A DNA stretch of 64,000 nucleotides, from the NCBI GenBank assembly GCA_009809945.1, contig WTPW01000590.1, positions 1 to 64,000 of the forward strand, in the 5' to 3' direction. This document shows, in pieces, positions 24,238 to 35,400 of the stretch (its first letter is position 1; every line of letters starts with the position of its first letter). A program made the translations under genes and the position numbers. Under the pieces are notes generated by a model. The model saw only the letters and a program-made list of their open reading frames with translations, was not told the DNA's origin and did no database searches. Source of the DNA: Gigaspora margarita (lineage: Eukaryota > Glomeromycota > Glomeromycetes > Diversisporales > Gigasporaceae).

Positions 24238-25437
24238 TTGCTTCGGTCAGTTCCTGCGATGCGCACACAATTGGTTCAAGGGCTTCAGAAGAAGTTTACC
24301 ACTAAGAGGAAGTCTCAGACTTTTGTTAATCTGCAACCAACCCCTACCTCTACAGCCTTGTACTGTGATGTAGTTGTTTATAACAAAATTATTCCACTCA
24401 TAGTGGATAGTGGTTCTTCTGGGAGTGTTGTTTCTTCTCATTTGTTAAGTGAACTGGGTGTTAAAGTCGAAAGGCCTTCCACCGTCAATATGGTTAATGT
24501 TCACGGTCAGAGTAAACGTGCTATTGGAGAAATTTCTAACTTTCTATTTTTTGTGGGAGGAGTAAAAATTCCAATTGATGTTGTCGTTACAGATGCCCTA
24601 TCATATCAGGCTATAGTCGGGAATGATTGGCTATCCAAAGTTCATGCAAAAATAGTTTATAATGCTTCCGAAATAGCTCTACATTGGGAGAATGAAGAAA
24701 TTATAGTTCCGGTCGAATTTCGCCGAATACAGCATAACCCCATACAAGATAACCATAACCCAAAAACTGGAAATGAAAAGGAGGAAGAGGACGGAGATGA
24801 ATTCGAAATAGAAGAAGAAGAGGATATTGAGGATGAGTATGAAGAAGAAGAGTTAGAAGAACAGCTGTACGGATTTTCAGAAGAAGAAGACATTTCTTAC
24901 TTTTATAACCCTTTGGATTTTACTTTAAATTCTGATGAACAGTTTCTTTCTGATGACCCCAATGATACTCCTATCGGCCCCCCTGAGCTTCCACCCAATT
25001 ATTATGATAACTTAGACGAAGAGGATGCTGTTTTTCTATACAATATTGCACCTGAAGGAAAGGGTGTTCACGAAACGTGGTGGAAAATAAACAGTGACGA
25101 TGACTATCAGAATGACAATGATGAGTACGTTTCTGAGTCTGAGAAAGAAAATTTCGAGGAAGGCCACAAGTTTTTCTTCAATGAACATTTTGAGTCAACT
25201 CCCGAAATAGATATCAGACCAATTGAAGTAGAAGCTCGAGATGATATGCATGAGCTTATTCAGGAACATAGAGACCTTTTTGCTTGGACTCCGCAGGATT
25301 TAGGAAGGACTAGTTTAGTCACACACAAAATTTTTACTGCTGGAGCCCCTCTGGTTAAACAAAAGGCATATCTGACCTCACCTATGGAAAAAGATTTTTT
25401 GGAAAATGAGATTGCGATATGCTGGTGGGCAACATAA
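24238..25437 (+). pseudogene. pol: Retrotransposon protease and acidic linker, start of Pol
   Basis: A 399-codon open stretch. The aspartic protease active site is IVDSGSSGSVVSS, catalytic Asp at 24406-24408, with the later hydrophobic YQAIVGNDWLSK motif (the GxDWL of Ty3 proteases). It is followed by an unusually acidic segment (24775-24895, runs of E and D) and then by the N-terminal RT lead-in (ELIQEHRDLFAWTPQDLG... ending near EKDFLENEI). The frame shifts at about 25420 before the RT core. Confidence 0.88.
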
Positions 25438-26600
25438 TCTGACCTTCATCCAGCCCTTGGTCTTCCCCCGTGGTGCTGGTTAAAAAAAAGGATAAAATTA
25501 GATTTTGCATCGACTATAGGAAGCTTAACGTGGTAACCAAAAAGGATAATTATCCCTTGCCGATTATTAATGACCTTCTCGATACTATCAAAAATTCTTC
25601 ATGGTACACATCCCTGGACTTAGCCAGTGGATACTGGCAGATAGAGATGGATCCTAAGAACTGAGAAAAAATGGCCTTCATTTGTCACTTAGGGACCTTT
25701 GAGTTTAAAGTTATGCCTTTTGGCTTGACGAATGCCCCGGCTACGTTCTAACGTTTAATGGATCAAATTTTTCAAGGTATCAATGGGAAATTTGTCGTTA
25801 TATATCTTGATGATATTAATATCTTTTCGTCAAGTCTTGATGAGCACCTTCAGCACTTGAAGGAAGTTTTTAAACATCTCGACGAAGCTGGTTTAAAATT
25901 AAATCCTCGTAAGTGTCACTTTGCAAAAAAGGAACTTAAGTTTCTCGGGTATATCGTTAGTGCCCAAGGAATTTCGACTGATCCTAAGAAAGTTGAGGTG
26001 GTCCAAAATTTTCCCGTCCCTACAACCCTCTGGCAACTCTGTGGATTTTTAGATTTGGCTTCCTACTACCGTAGATTTATCGAGGATTTCTCCAAGCTTG
26101 CTGCCCCTCTTAACCTTCTTCTGAAGAAAGGAGAAAATTATATTTGGACCCCATTACAACAAGAAGCTTTTCAAACATTAAAAGAAAAACTCACTTCCGC
26201 TCCTGTACTTGCTTATCCGAATTTCGATCAAGAATTTTTGTTGTTTACTGATGCTTCAGAAATTGCTCTCGGTGCTATTCTCTCCCAAAAGGGTGATCAA
26301 GGTAAAGAGAGAGTTATCTCGTATGCCAGTCGAACCTTAACATCAGCAAAAAAGAATTCTTAGGTCACAGAACAAGAATGTTTAGCCGTTGTATGGGCAG
26401 TGACTTATTTCCATCAGTACCTCCATGGCACCTGATTCACCTTGATTACTGACCATTCGGCCCTCAAATTTTTGATTAATCGAAAACTTCCTCGAGGACG
26501 TGTGGCACGTTGGATTTTATCCTTACAAGAATTTGACTTTAACATCAAACACCGAGCCGGTAGACAACATGCCAACGCCGATTCTCTATCCTGAATTTCT
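25438..26600 (+). pseudogene. pol: Retrotransposon reverse transcriptase and RNase H (broken)
   Basis: RT motifs: SPVVLVKKKDKIRFCIDYRKLN, SLDLASGYWQIEMDPKN, then FKVMPFGLTNAPATF, and the catalytic YLDD at 25803-25814. The connection (FLDLASYYRRFIEDFSKLAAPL) leads to RNase H with LLFTDASEIALGAIL, VTEQECLAVVWAV and ITDHSALKFL. In-frame stops occur at 25662 (TGA), 25749 (TAA), 26361 (TAG), 26433 (TGA) and 26592 (TGA). At least three TGA codons sit where related Pols often have Arg, so they may come from CGA. Confidence 0.9.
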
Positions 26601-26744
26601 GAACCATCCGATATCTATACCAACTTATTTTTCTGACTATCTGTCATCAAACCCCTTTTTCATTATCAGCTATTAGTATTTCTTCTTTTATTTTTCATTT
26701 TTTCAACATTTTTCATTTTGTGTTATATTTTATTGTCTCACCGA

Positions 26745-28061
26745 AACAACATTACAATGGATCCCGAAGTCTACAAAACATTTTTTGATTACCTTACTAA
26801 CCCAACTACTGTGGAACCCCAAAAACAAAAGCGTTTAATTAACCAAACAAGACATTATATCGTTACTAACAATCTACTGTTTAAAAGATCGTGACTACCC
26901 CCGCACCAATTTCTTTGAGTACTGTTACCTCATGAAGTACCTGCTATCCTTTTTAGTATGCACTCGGACCCTTTATCCGGACATTTTAATTTTTATTCTA
27001 CTCTTCAGCGAATTTCTCAGAGATTCTTTTGGCCGCAGATGGGAGAAGATATTAAAGAGTATGTAAGGTCCTGTGATGCTTGCCAAAGAAGAGGAAAACC
27101 CCGAACACATGAACCCCTTTACCCAATTAAGATTGGTCAACCCTTTGATCGTATAGGGATTGACATTGTTGGACCCTCAGTTCCCACCAAATCCGGAAAG
27201 AAATACATCATTGTTGCCACTGAATATCTTACCAAATGGCCAGAAGTGCGTGCCCTATCGGAAGCTACCGCCTTAGCTGTCGCCACCTTTTTAATTGAAG
27301 ACATTATTTGCCAGCATGGCAGCCCCAAGGAACTCTTATCAGACCAAGGAAAACATTTTGCCAACAAATTGGTCGATCACATCTGTGACCAACTTCAATT
27401 CCAGCATAGGTATTCAACTGCATATTACCCCCAGACTAATGGCTTGGTCGAGNGTTTTAACCGGACCCTCTGTGAAGTCTTGTCCAAGTGTACCATCCAA
27501 TTTCATCTCGATTGGGATCAATTTATCNCTNCNGCTCTATTTGCCTATNGGACCACCNGACATGCCGTGACAGGTTACGAGCCCTTCTATTTGCTCTANG
27601 GAAGAGANNCTATTCTTCCCAGAGAAGTNGCTAACTTAAGACTACCACCTCCTTTGAACGAAAGAGATTTGCAGTCCAACATTCTTAGAAGAGTTACAGT
27701 ATTATTAGGAGATATACCAGAAGTCCAAAGAAAAGCGCAGGAAAGGACTAAAAAGGCTCAATTACGCCAAAAGAAGCACCACAACCAAAAATATACCATT
27801 GAAAGTTATACTATAGGAGATCAAGTCCTTCATTATAAATCGTTTCTAGAAGGGACCCATAAGGATAAATTGAAAGAAAAATGGGAGGGACCTTTTTATA
27901 TCCANGANGCTCTTGGTAATNGTGTTTATAAACTCAGGACCATGGACGATAAGGTGCTAAAACAGAAGTACCATGGTAATCGTTTGAAGTTATATCATCC
28001 GCAAACGAACCAGACTGATAGTAGTCCGAACCTTTACATCTCGCAGGAGCTCGATAATTAA
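26745..28061 (+). pseudogene. pol: Retrotransposon integrase (stops near the start, core intact)
   Basis: Two TGA stops (26892, 26916) precede a 367-codon open stretch from 26958. The zinc-binding HHCC is formed by HSDPLSGH and CDACQ (first Cys at 27072). The DDE triad is Asp at 27162 (GIDIVGP), Asp at 27342 (LSDQGKHF) and Glu at 27450 (NGLVE), with D-35-E spacing as in Ty3/Gypsy. C-terminal GPFYI and YHGNRLKLYHP follow; no chromodomain. Scattered Ns from 27453 to 27921 make several residues unknown. Confidence 0.9.
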
Positions 28062-28072
28062 GCAGGGGAGTT
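28060..28072 (+). promoter_or_regulatory. Polypurine tract
   Basis: AAGCAGGGGAGTT directly before the 3' LTR start TGTTACAC, the expected plus-strand primer site of an LTR retrotransposon. Confidence 0.75.
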
Positions 28073-29489
28073 TGTTACACTAGAAAATTAAAAATTTTTC
28101 TTTTCTGATAGCCCTATCGATATCCCGTGATCAAATTATGTCAATTACTCTGAACTCTTAAACCGTAAACCCCGATCACTGATTTGATCAATGACCGATT
28201 GACATACAAATATTCTTTTCTATTTCTTTATTTGTTAATATATACATATCTCTTTTATTTCCTATTTTGTTATACGTATACATATTATTTCTTATTACTT
28301 TATTGGGACATCATAATAAAGATTGGATCGAAGTCTATTATAGATACAATAATCGATCGGAAGATGGATCGCCTGTCATCATCCGGCCTCCGATTACACC
28401 AATGAGCTAGAATAAGAAGTCTTCCGTACGTGTCTCATAGCGATACTTAATTATTTAGCCCAGTGTCTGAAATTCAATTTTTAAATTAGTTGCGGGCTGC
28501 AACTAAATAAAAAAAAATAGTTGCGGATTATAAGAATTTATAAAAATTTGGTTGCGCGTATAAGCATTTAATCAAAATTTATAAGTAAAATTTGCAAATT
28601 TATGTACGGAATTTGCATATGCACTTCAGATTTTGGTTGCAGAAATTTAAAATTTGTTGCGGTCTGCAGACTCCGCAACCCAATTTCAGACACTGATTTA
28701 GCCTTTCTCGGATGCCCCAAGGCATTCAAATATTTTCAGGAATCTGCTGATATGTATCAGAATTTCATTTTCGCGGACAGAACTTTTAAATAAGGCAAAG
28801 GCGTGGTTGAAGCTAATATGATTAATGAAGGGATTGGTGTTGAAAAGAATCGAATGATTCTAAAAATAAGTTGACCGCGGATAAAAGTTTTCTTGAATAG
28901 ACTACTGTAATTAATTTATGTATCTAGAAACATATATTTAAAGGCTTGAATTCTGCCTTCAATAAAGACTTCAGACTTCAATCTGATCCTTTGTTTAATA
29001 ATAAACCTTGACCCTATATAAGTTAGTAGGCATTTCAAAGCCGAAGGCAACTTATACACATTTTTATTATCGAATTCTCAACACTGCTGTTAACGTTATG
29101 CTGCTGTATTGTTTATTTGTTTCATTAGTTATTTTATTTATTGTTTGATTATTTTTACACTGCTGCTGATACACATATCGAAACACCGATATTTGATTGT
29201 TTTATTGATAATACATTTAAGACTATAGATAGATCTATTTGACTGCTGTATTGTTTAATTGTTTCTGCTGATTAACGATTGATATCGTTAGATAACCCCC
29301 TTTGTTTAATTATATACTGATTCATCCCATTTTAACCCCTTACACCCGATTCACTTCCCTTTTTACGCCAAAGTACCCTAACTCCTCCTTAATTATCTCT
29401 CCGTGTTTCTCTGCTGTTTACTCGTAAATATCGTTCACTATCCCGATAGCTCTACCGGCGGGTCTGATATCTCCCAACCGATAGTAACA
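28073..29489 (+). repeat. 3' LTR (1417 bp including a 235-bp MITE and its 8-bp duplication)
   Basis: Without the MITE and one duplication copy it is 1174 bp, matching the 5' LTR. Of its differences from the 5' LTR many read TG or CA where the 5' copy has CG; a smaller set is the reverse. Confidence 0.92.
28461..28695. mobile_element. hAT-like MITE in the 3' LTR (CAGTGTCTG ends)
   Basis: 235 bp, ends CAGTGTCTGAAATT and AATTTCAGACACTG (14-bp perfect inverted repeat), with a perfect 8-bp duplication ATTTAGCC (28453-28460, 28696-28703). The 5' LTR at 21455-21462 keeps the single uninterrupted site, so this insertion is younger than the retrotransposon. TTGCGG/CCGCAA motifs lie inside. Confidence 0.95.
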
Positions 29490-30106
29490 CCGCAAATGGA
29501 CCGGATTTTGCAGCAGTTTACCAAGCCAAAATACACGTATTTTGGCACGTTCACTAAAATAACGGAAAGGCATGGGATAGTGCACCGTGTTTGACACGTG
29601 CGGTATGTGATGGTCTCTTTTCACTGTGCCATTTTTGGCACGTTCACCCGTAAATTTTGAACAGTAAATGGACCAGATTTTGCAGCAGTTTACTAATCCA
29701 AAATCCACGGATTTTGTCACAGATTTTTGGCACGTTTTTCTACGAAAATTGCAGTGAAGGAATGGTTTGTGGACCGTGATTTGCACGTGAAATTTTTTGC
29801 GGAGGTACGTAATGGTTGTTTTTCCCATGCCATTTTGGACTGTACCACGTGCCACTTTTTCTTACAGGGCTACTACAACTTCGTCAACTTGAAAACCAAC
29901 AAAGTACATTATCTGAGGATGATAGATTTAGTGAAATTAGATTATATCTCTGATAATAATAATATTTTTGCTGATGATTATGATGGTGATAAAACTGATA
30001 GTAATAAGTGATAACAACATATATATAGGATTCGATTATCGATTATAAATCGATTATAACCGATTCGATCATCGATTAAAGTTTTTAGAATCGATTCTCA
30101 TCCCTA

Positions 30107-30859
30107 CCTAAAGACTGGTCTCATGAGAATTTTCTAGCTTTAAAGACCACTTTACAGAATTGTTTACCTTTTATCCGCTATTTTCAAATGTCAAATGATG
30201 ATATTGTTGAAAAAGTGAAACCATATAAAAATATTCTTGAAGAAAATCTTTAGGATGATATATTTGTAAAATTTATGATTCCAAATAAACAAATATTATC
30301 AACGATTCTTCCTCCCCGTAAGAATTTGACAACCACATTAACATCTAGAGAAGCTGAAACATTTCCTTCAAAAGTTATCAATGAAAATCATGCAGCAGAA
30401 ATTGCGTCATGGATTGATAAGAAAACTGACATGTATTCTGCAAAAAATAATCCATATAAGTTTAAAATACTTCTTCGTGGAACAAGATATAGATTACTGC
30501 ACAATCATTTTGGAATTTATGTGACAAGCAAGCGAATACTGTTGTGGTAATGAAGGTTAATGGCACTGATGAAATTCTTGATGGATATAATCCAATCCAA
30601 TGGGATAAATCAGTTAATGATTATGTGAAATGCAATGATTGCTTTATTTTTTCATTGAAAAATGGTACAATTCAATCCTCTATTTTAAGTCGTGTAAAAC
30701 CTTCAAAATCTGCAATTTATTGTAAATCTAATTTTGGACCAGTTTTTGGTGGTTTATTATTGTCAGCATCATTCATATGAAAAAGCGATTAGAAACCAAA
30801 GTGGTAGATCTTTTTTTTGTGTAGAAGAATATGAAATATTTCAAATTCAGAAAAAATAA
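30107..30859 (+). pseudogene. BTB-BACK-TLDc gene, array copy A4, 3' part
   Basis: Continuation of the copy broken at 20279. Begins within KDWSHENFLALKTTLQNCLPFIRYFQMSNDDIVEKVKPYK. It has a TAG at 30253 in place of the Trp of 'LWDD', an indel near 30487-30500 (after FKILLRGTR), and another near 30745-30755 that removes the GGG..NDL stretch. TLDc motifs NGTDEILDGYNPIQWDKSV and CNDCFIFSLKNGTIQSSILSRV are readable. The tail ends FCVEEYEIFQIQKK before TAA at 30857-30859. Confidence 0.85.
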
Positions 30860-31439
30860 GATATCTGACGATTAGTTTATTCAATATCGTCAGTACACAA
30901 TGTATACAATCTAATTATAACATGCATTATTGAAATCTAAGTAATTAATATCTATATAAAATCTCTTTATAATAAATTGCAATATTTTAAACAATAATCA
31001 CAGTTATAGGACATAATATAGCTGTTTGAAAATATAATATTTTTTCGTAAGTTGGTTTAAAGTAAAAGCAAAACAAAAGTATATATTATGTTTAAAACTG
31101 CCTGTTATTTAATAACATTAGTATATAACCAGTGCTTCCGACATGAAAGAATGTAAAATTATAATTTATGCGCAAGTTTAGTAAGTTAATTTTCATGCAA
31201 TATATAATTTCGCACATATGTAGTTTTTGAGGTCAAAACTTTTGGTAATTAAATGTTACAGAGCGGATGTTGTCACTCAGAAACTCGGAAACTTGACACC
31301 GAATAGCGCAAAATTTTATTACCTGCTTCAATTTATTAATTAAACTTGCTCAGAAATAACTTTTGTATATAATGGATTTATAATTGAGGTGAGTGTCGGA
31401 CAGTCTTGCGAATAGTGTAAAAGGACTCGGCGTTGTATT

Positions 31440-32726
31440 CAAGTTTAGATAATTACTTTTGAACTTATCCTTGTTGCTTCCAAGTTTATTCTTGATGAAT
31501 CAGTAAAGCACCTTGAAACACAACTAATTAAAGAAAATTCAAATTGGTATTGGTTAAATTTTACGCGCAGTATTATAAAAGTTTTCAAAATGAAAACTTC
31601 AAGAATTGTAAAAATGGTGCAATAATATTATCGCAAAGTAATAAGTGTTTTGGCAGAAGCCTTTATTTCTCTTTCAGAAAAATGTACTAATCTTAGAGAT
31701 GATTTACAGATGGAAGAAGGAAAATTTTGAGTCCGATCTTAAAGATTTGTCTCATGAAAGCTTCTTCACCTTAAAGAGTATTTTACAAAATTTTTTTTAC
31801 CTTTTATCCGTTATTTTCAAATATCAAATGATGATATTTTTGACAAAGTAAAACCATATAAAAATATTCTTGAAGAAAATCTTGGGGCTGATATACTCAA
31901 AAAATTTATTACTCCAAATAGACAAATATTAACAACAATTCTTCCGCCACGTAAGATTTTAACGCCAATATTCTCATCTATCAAGCAGCATAAATTGCGT
32001 CATGGATTGATAAAAAATTAAAATATATTCGGTAACGAATAATCCATATAAATTTAAACTGCTACTTCGTGGAACAGAGATGGTTTTACTAAAGGATCAG
32101 TTTAGAATTTATGAGACAAGCAAGCAAACACTGTTTTAGTAATGAAAGTTAATGTTACTAATAAAATCAAAATTCTGGGTGGATATAACCCAATCAAATG
32201 TGTTAAATCAGTGGGTAATTGTGTAAATCATAATTATAGTTTTATTTTTTTCATTAAAAAATTGTACTACTCAATCCTCTATTCTAAGTCGCGTAAAAAA
32301 TTCACAATATGCAATTCTTTGTAATTATAATTATTCCCCGTTTTATTAATTGTTTTTTATGGGGGTTTACATGTTATTTTTGCAACGATTTATTTTAAAC
32401 TCAGTAGGGAAATAGCCTCCGGCCGTCAATTAATAAAACGGGAGAATAAGGCATTTATTCCCCGCTACGGGGGAATAATAGTCAATTATTTCCCCGGATT
32501 TTTTCTTTTCGGCTCCTATCGGAGCCGAAAAAATCCGGGGAAATATTTCATTATTCCCCGCTTCGCTGGGGAATAAATAGTATTTATAGACAAATTTTAG
32601 TGGGAGAACATTTAATCAAAATAATACTTGTATTGTAATTATGATTCATATGAATATGCAATTAGAAACCAAGATGACCCATTATGTGTATAGGAATATG
32701 AAGCATTTCAAATTCAGAGAAAGTAA
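31440..32726 (+). pseudogene. BACK-TLDc relic, array copy B4 (with MITE)
   Basis: Type-B relic following A4, closely similar to B2. Pieces recognisable in shifting frames: LILVASKFILDESVKHLETQLI, SNDDIFDKVKPYKNILEENL, PYKFKLLLRGT, GYNPIKC and a final EAFQIQRK. It is interrupted in the TLDc region by a palindrome-rich insertion (about 32334-32577). Not translatable. Spacer 30860-31440 is unit-conserved. Confidence 0.7.
32334..32582. mobile_element. Palindrome-rich insertion (TTCCCCG ends) in copy B4
   Basis: About 245 bp inserted between AATTATAATTA and GACAAATTTT of the paralogues. It contains at least four hairpins: ATTCCCCGTTTTATTAATTG with CAATTAATAAAACGGGAGAAT; TTATTCCCCGCTACGGGGGAATAA; TTTCCCCGGATTTTTT with AAAAAATCCGGGGAAA around TTCGGCTCCTATCGGAGCC; and ATTCCCCGCTTCGCTGGGGAAT. 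No protein. Exact boundaries and target duplication are unclear. Confidence 0.65.
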
Positions 32727-32839
32727 ATAGTTCATTCAATATATACATTGCACGATGTATCAAATTATAGGGTAGTATCTTTTCTGTACATTATTGAAAA
32801 CATTAAACGTAATTTTGCTAAGTATACAGTATGTACAGG

Positions 32840-33857
32840 TAGTGATGGGCAAATCCCGATTTTTTTAAAAATCCCGCGCGGGATGCGGGATCCCGCGCGG
32901 GATCCGCGCGGGATTCGCGGGATCGAGTAGAGTTTCTGATTTTTCACGATAAATAAATATATATATATAAATCACCGCTAGGAATGTTATTTCTCATTGA
33001 AATAATAATCATTTCTTATAAATCTTACTGCATTTATTACAAATAAAAATGCTTATATAGATTTGCCTACATTTAAAACATCTAAATCTTATAATTATTA
33101 AATTTATTAATTCAGATTTGCCTTAATTTTCTCAATTTGTTTTTAAATATTATTATATAAAGATATATTCAAAAATTATAATGGCAACAAAGCGATAAAA
33201 TCATATAAGCGTATAAAAATTTATAAGTAATCAGGCGCATAACCAGATATAAATGTACTAAAATTTATAAGTGATCAGGTACATACCGGTACGTACAAAA
33301 ATTTATAGGTAACCAGGTTATANACGTACAAAAATTCATAAACGACTCATAAGAAATTCATAATCGGGCTTATCAAATAGTCACTTTTATACTCAATAAT
33401 CATCTAATATCACATAAATGATTGGCTCGAATTTTATTTACCTTATCACTCATATTAAATAATCACTGAAATTGGAGATTTTTGCCCATATGGTACACAA
33501 TATTCTTGATGTATTATTTATGCAAGAAATTAAAAGTCTAGATTCCCATTTTATTAATACAGTAATGACAATTTAAAAAATTTATTTCAACGTACAGTTT
33601 GCACATTATCTCTGTACGTACGTATATATGTGCGAACGAGAAACAAATAAAAAGTTAACGCGTGCATAATATTTTTATGTACATCAAATACTAATTAGTC
33701 ATTGGCCCACTTATGTTAAAGCTGGCCGGATAATTTGTTAATGCGGGCCAGATGATATGCTAATGCCGGCCAAATAATCTTATATTAAAAATCCCGCACG
33801 CGGGATTTTGAATCCCGCGCGGGATCACGCGCGGATCCCGCGTGTGGCCCATCACTA
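32840..33857. mobile_element. hAT-like non-autonomous element with CGCG palindrome clusters, 1018 bp
   Basis: Ends TAGTGATGGGC and GCCCATCACTA, bordered by a perfect 8-bp duplication TGTACAGG (32832-32839, 33858-33865); paralogous spacers at 7904 and 17291 show single sites. Just inside both ends lie clusters of ATCCCGCGCGGGAT-type palindromes (32868-32925 and 33788-33842) in otherwise AT-rich DNA. The centre (33190-33350) has about four diverged 40-50 bp tandem repeats with AAAATTTATAAGT and CAGG. No transposase frame. Confidence 0.9.
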
Positions 33858-33865
33858 TGTACAGG

Positions 33866-35400
33866 CAATCAAAAAAAGGATTTTAATTACAAATGTGTGC
33901 AGTATTATTGTTATATCAATAAGCACTATGCAACGATATAAATTATCTGAACTATAATATCTAATTATGAACTTTTCGTTATAACTTATATGACCTTATA
34001 ATAAAAAGAGGTATCTATTATTGTACAATTCAGTTTTATTTGTTAGGATTGTTTATCTATTTAAAAACAGTCTTATAAATTTGAATTAATTCAATATATA
34101 ATGATGCAAGCATTTATTTGTCCTTCATTTATAAAGAGTCTCTTACTATGAAACACTTAAGAGTATTACTCTTTCTATTAACGATCAAATTACCAATCTT
34201 TATGAGAATCAGTTTATATTTGATGTAAGCTTTTCACAAATGTCGGGCTAGATTTAAACCAATTTCTAATGCGCAATCTAATTACGCTAACTTAAGTAGT
34301 CGAGATATAAGTGTATTATAGATATTTGTTTGTTTTTTTTTTCACTTGAAATAAAGCATATTTAACAAAAAGAAACCCTCAATTTACGTTAAATTAAATC
34401 AATGATGTATTTTCACAATTTCACATTATGCCTAATAAGTCAATTCATCTATACAATATGCTATATTTACATCTAAAATATAATAATGTATAATTTAACT
34501 TTAGCATAGTGACGAAAAGTAGAAAATGTATTGATATAGCGTAGTATAGTATTCGTGAAAGAAAAATACTTTATCAGTATTAATGTTTGATAATCGATCA
34601 ATATTCTTTTGATTGTGCCAGATTTCTGGGTATTTTATTAAATTATCAAAAGCTTGAAGTTAAATACATTACGAGATACTTAATCTAAAAAAAAACAATG
34701 AAAGATATAAATAGTATTGATTGTTTTGTCTTCCCTATAAATTTTTTGTTCGGAAAATCGACTCCATTCCGAACACTTTAAAGGATGTTTATTGAATGTA
34801 AATGTTTTTATACGTTTTTCATACGTTTTTTATGCATTTTTTATACGATAGTTTTTAATCAAAATTTTTCTATTTTTACATCCTTTACAAATATCGTAAT
34901 GAAAATAGTAAAACATAAGCCCCTATTCGAAAATCGACACATTCCGAACAATTCCTGACAATTTTATACCATACCTTTTTATAGGGCTTTATTATTTTTT
35001 TTAATTTGCAAAGGCGACCATTAATCGTATCATTATATTCTTTACGATATGTTAAGAAAAATCTAGTAAAAACGATGCATCAATTATGAGAATAACGAAA
35101 ATCCGGTTTTCTAAGATCTAATTATATTTATTAAACTCCGGATATGGACTAAATTTGCCACCTTTAATAAGACGAGTTTAGTATCACTAACTTTTCACTG
35201 TAAAACTGTAAATACCTTACGATTAGGTTAAGGATATGTTTTGCTACTAAATTGGTGGTTAATTTTTTTGCGTTACACATGAGTCTTAATTTTAATTGGC
35301 TACTGAAATTTTTAATCAACTCACGGGGAACGCCAAACTTGATATAAATACGTAAATGCATGGTGTAACAAATACGTAGCAGCAGACTAAACAAATTCAA
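33866..35400. other. Array spacer and 5' flank of copy A5
   Basis: Non-coding, collinear with 13330-14110 and 38730-40599. Positions 34690-34990 hold AAGCCCCTATTCGAAAATCGAC and GTTCGGAAAATCGACTCC segments shared with 39540-39840; these look like inverted ends of a ~280-bp insertion common to both units. The last 110 bp contain the conserved AATTGGCTACTGAAATTT, CAACTCACGGGG and TATAAATAC blocks. Confidence 0.5.

Larger units (their letters stand above)
21077..29489 (+). mobile_element. Ty3/Gypsy-type LTR retrotransposon, full length, inactive
   Basis: Two LTRs (21077-22249 and 28073-29489), both TGTTACAC...AGTAACA. A primer-binding site follows the left LTR and a polypurine tract AAGCAGGGGAG precedes the right one. 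Internal order is Gag, protease, reverse transcriptase, RNase H, integrase, which is the Ty3/Gypsy order. There is no chromodomain; the integrase ends soon after a GPFYI-type GPY/F motif. Flanks CTGC (21073-21076) and CCGC (29490-29493) may be a 4-bp duplication with one CG to TG change. Gag and Pol carry several stops and frameshifts, so it cannot be autonomous as sequenced. Confidence 0.92.
21011..29869. mobile_element. Second TIR element (CCCTGTAAGAAAA ends) nested in the hAT element
   Basis: CCCTGTAAGAAAAGTGGCAC (21011) is inverted at 29846-29869 (GTGCCACTTTTTCTTACAGGG, one extra T). Taking CCTGTAAG as the end, a 5-bp direct repeat GCTAC borders both sides (21007-21011; 29869-29873); a 3-bp CTA duplication is an alternative reading. 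Its own sequence outside the retrotransposon is 21011-21076 and 29490-29869. The right part contains a roughly 60-bp internal direct repeat (AAATGGACCGGATTTTGCAG at 29495 and AAATGGACCAGATTTTGCAG at 29666). Confidence 0.65.
20280..30106. mobile_element. hAT-like element (TAGGGATGAG ends) carrying nested insertions
   Basis: Left end TAGGGATGAGAATCGATTCT is exactly inverted at the right end (AGAATCGATTCTCATCCCTA, ending 30106), with the 8-bp duplication CCTAAAGA outside. Both subterminal regions are full of AATCGATT repeats (20290-20430 and 30025-30095). Its own remaining DNA (20280-21010 and 29870-30106, about 970 bp including an N gap) shows no recognisable hAT transposase, so it is probably non-autonomous. 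Everything from 21011 to 29869 is later insertion. Confidence 0.88.

Noticed and set aside
29727..30011. Possible hAT transposase tail (ends ...YISDNNNIFADDYDGDK)
   Set aside because: Spans the border between two nested elements and lacks the hAT dimerisation motif.
32748..32947. Overlapping open frames on both strands
   Set aside because: Produced by the CGCG palindromes of the hAT-like element.
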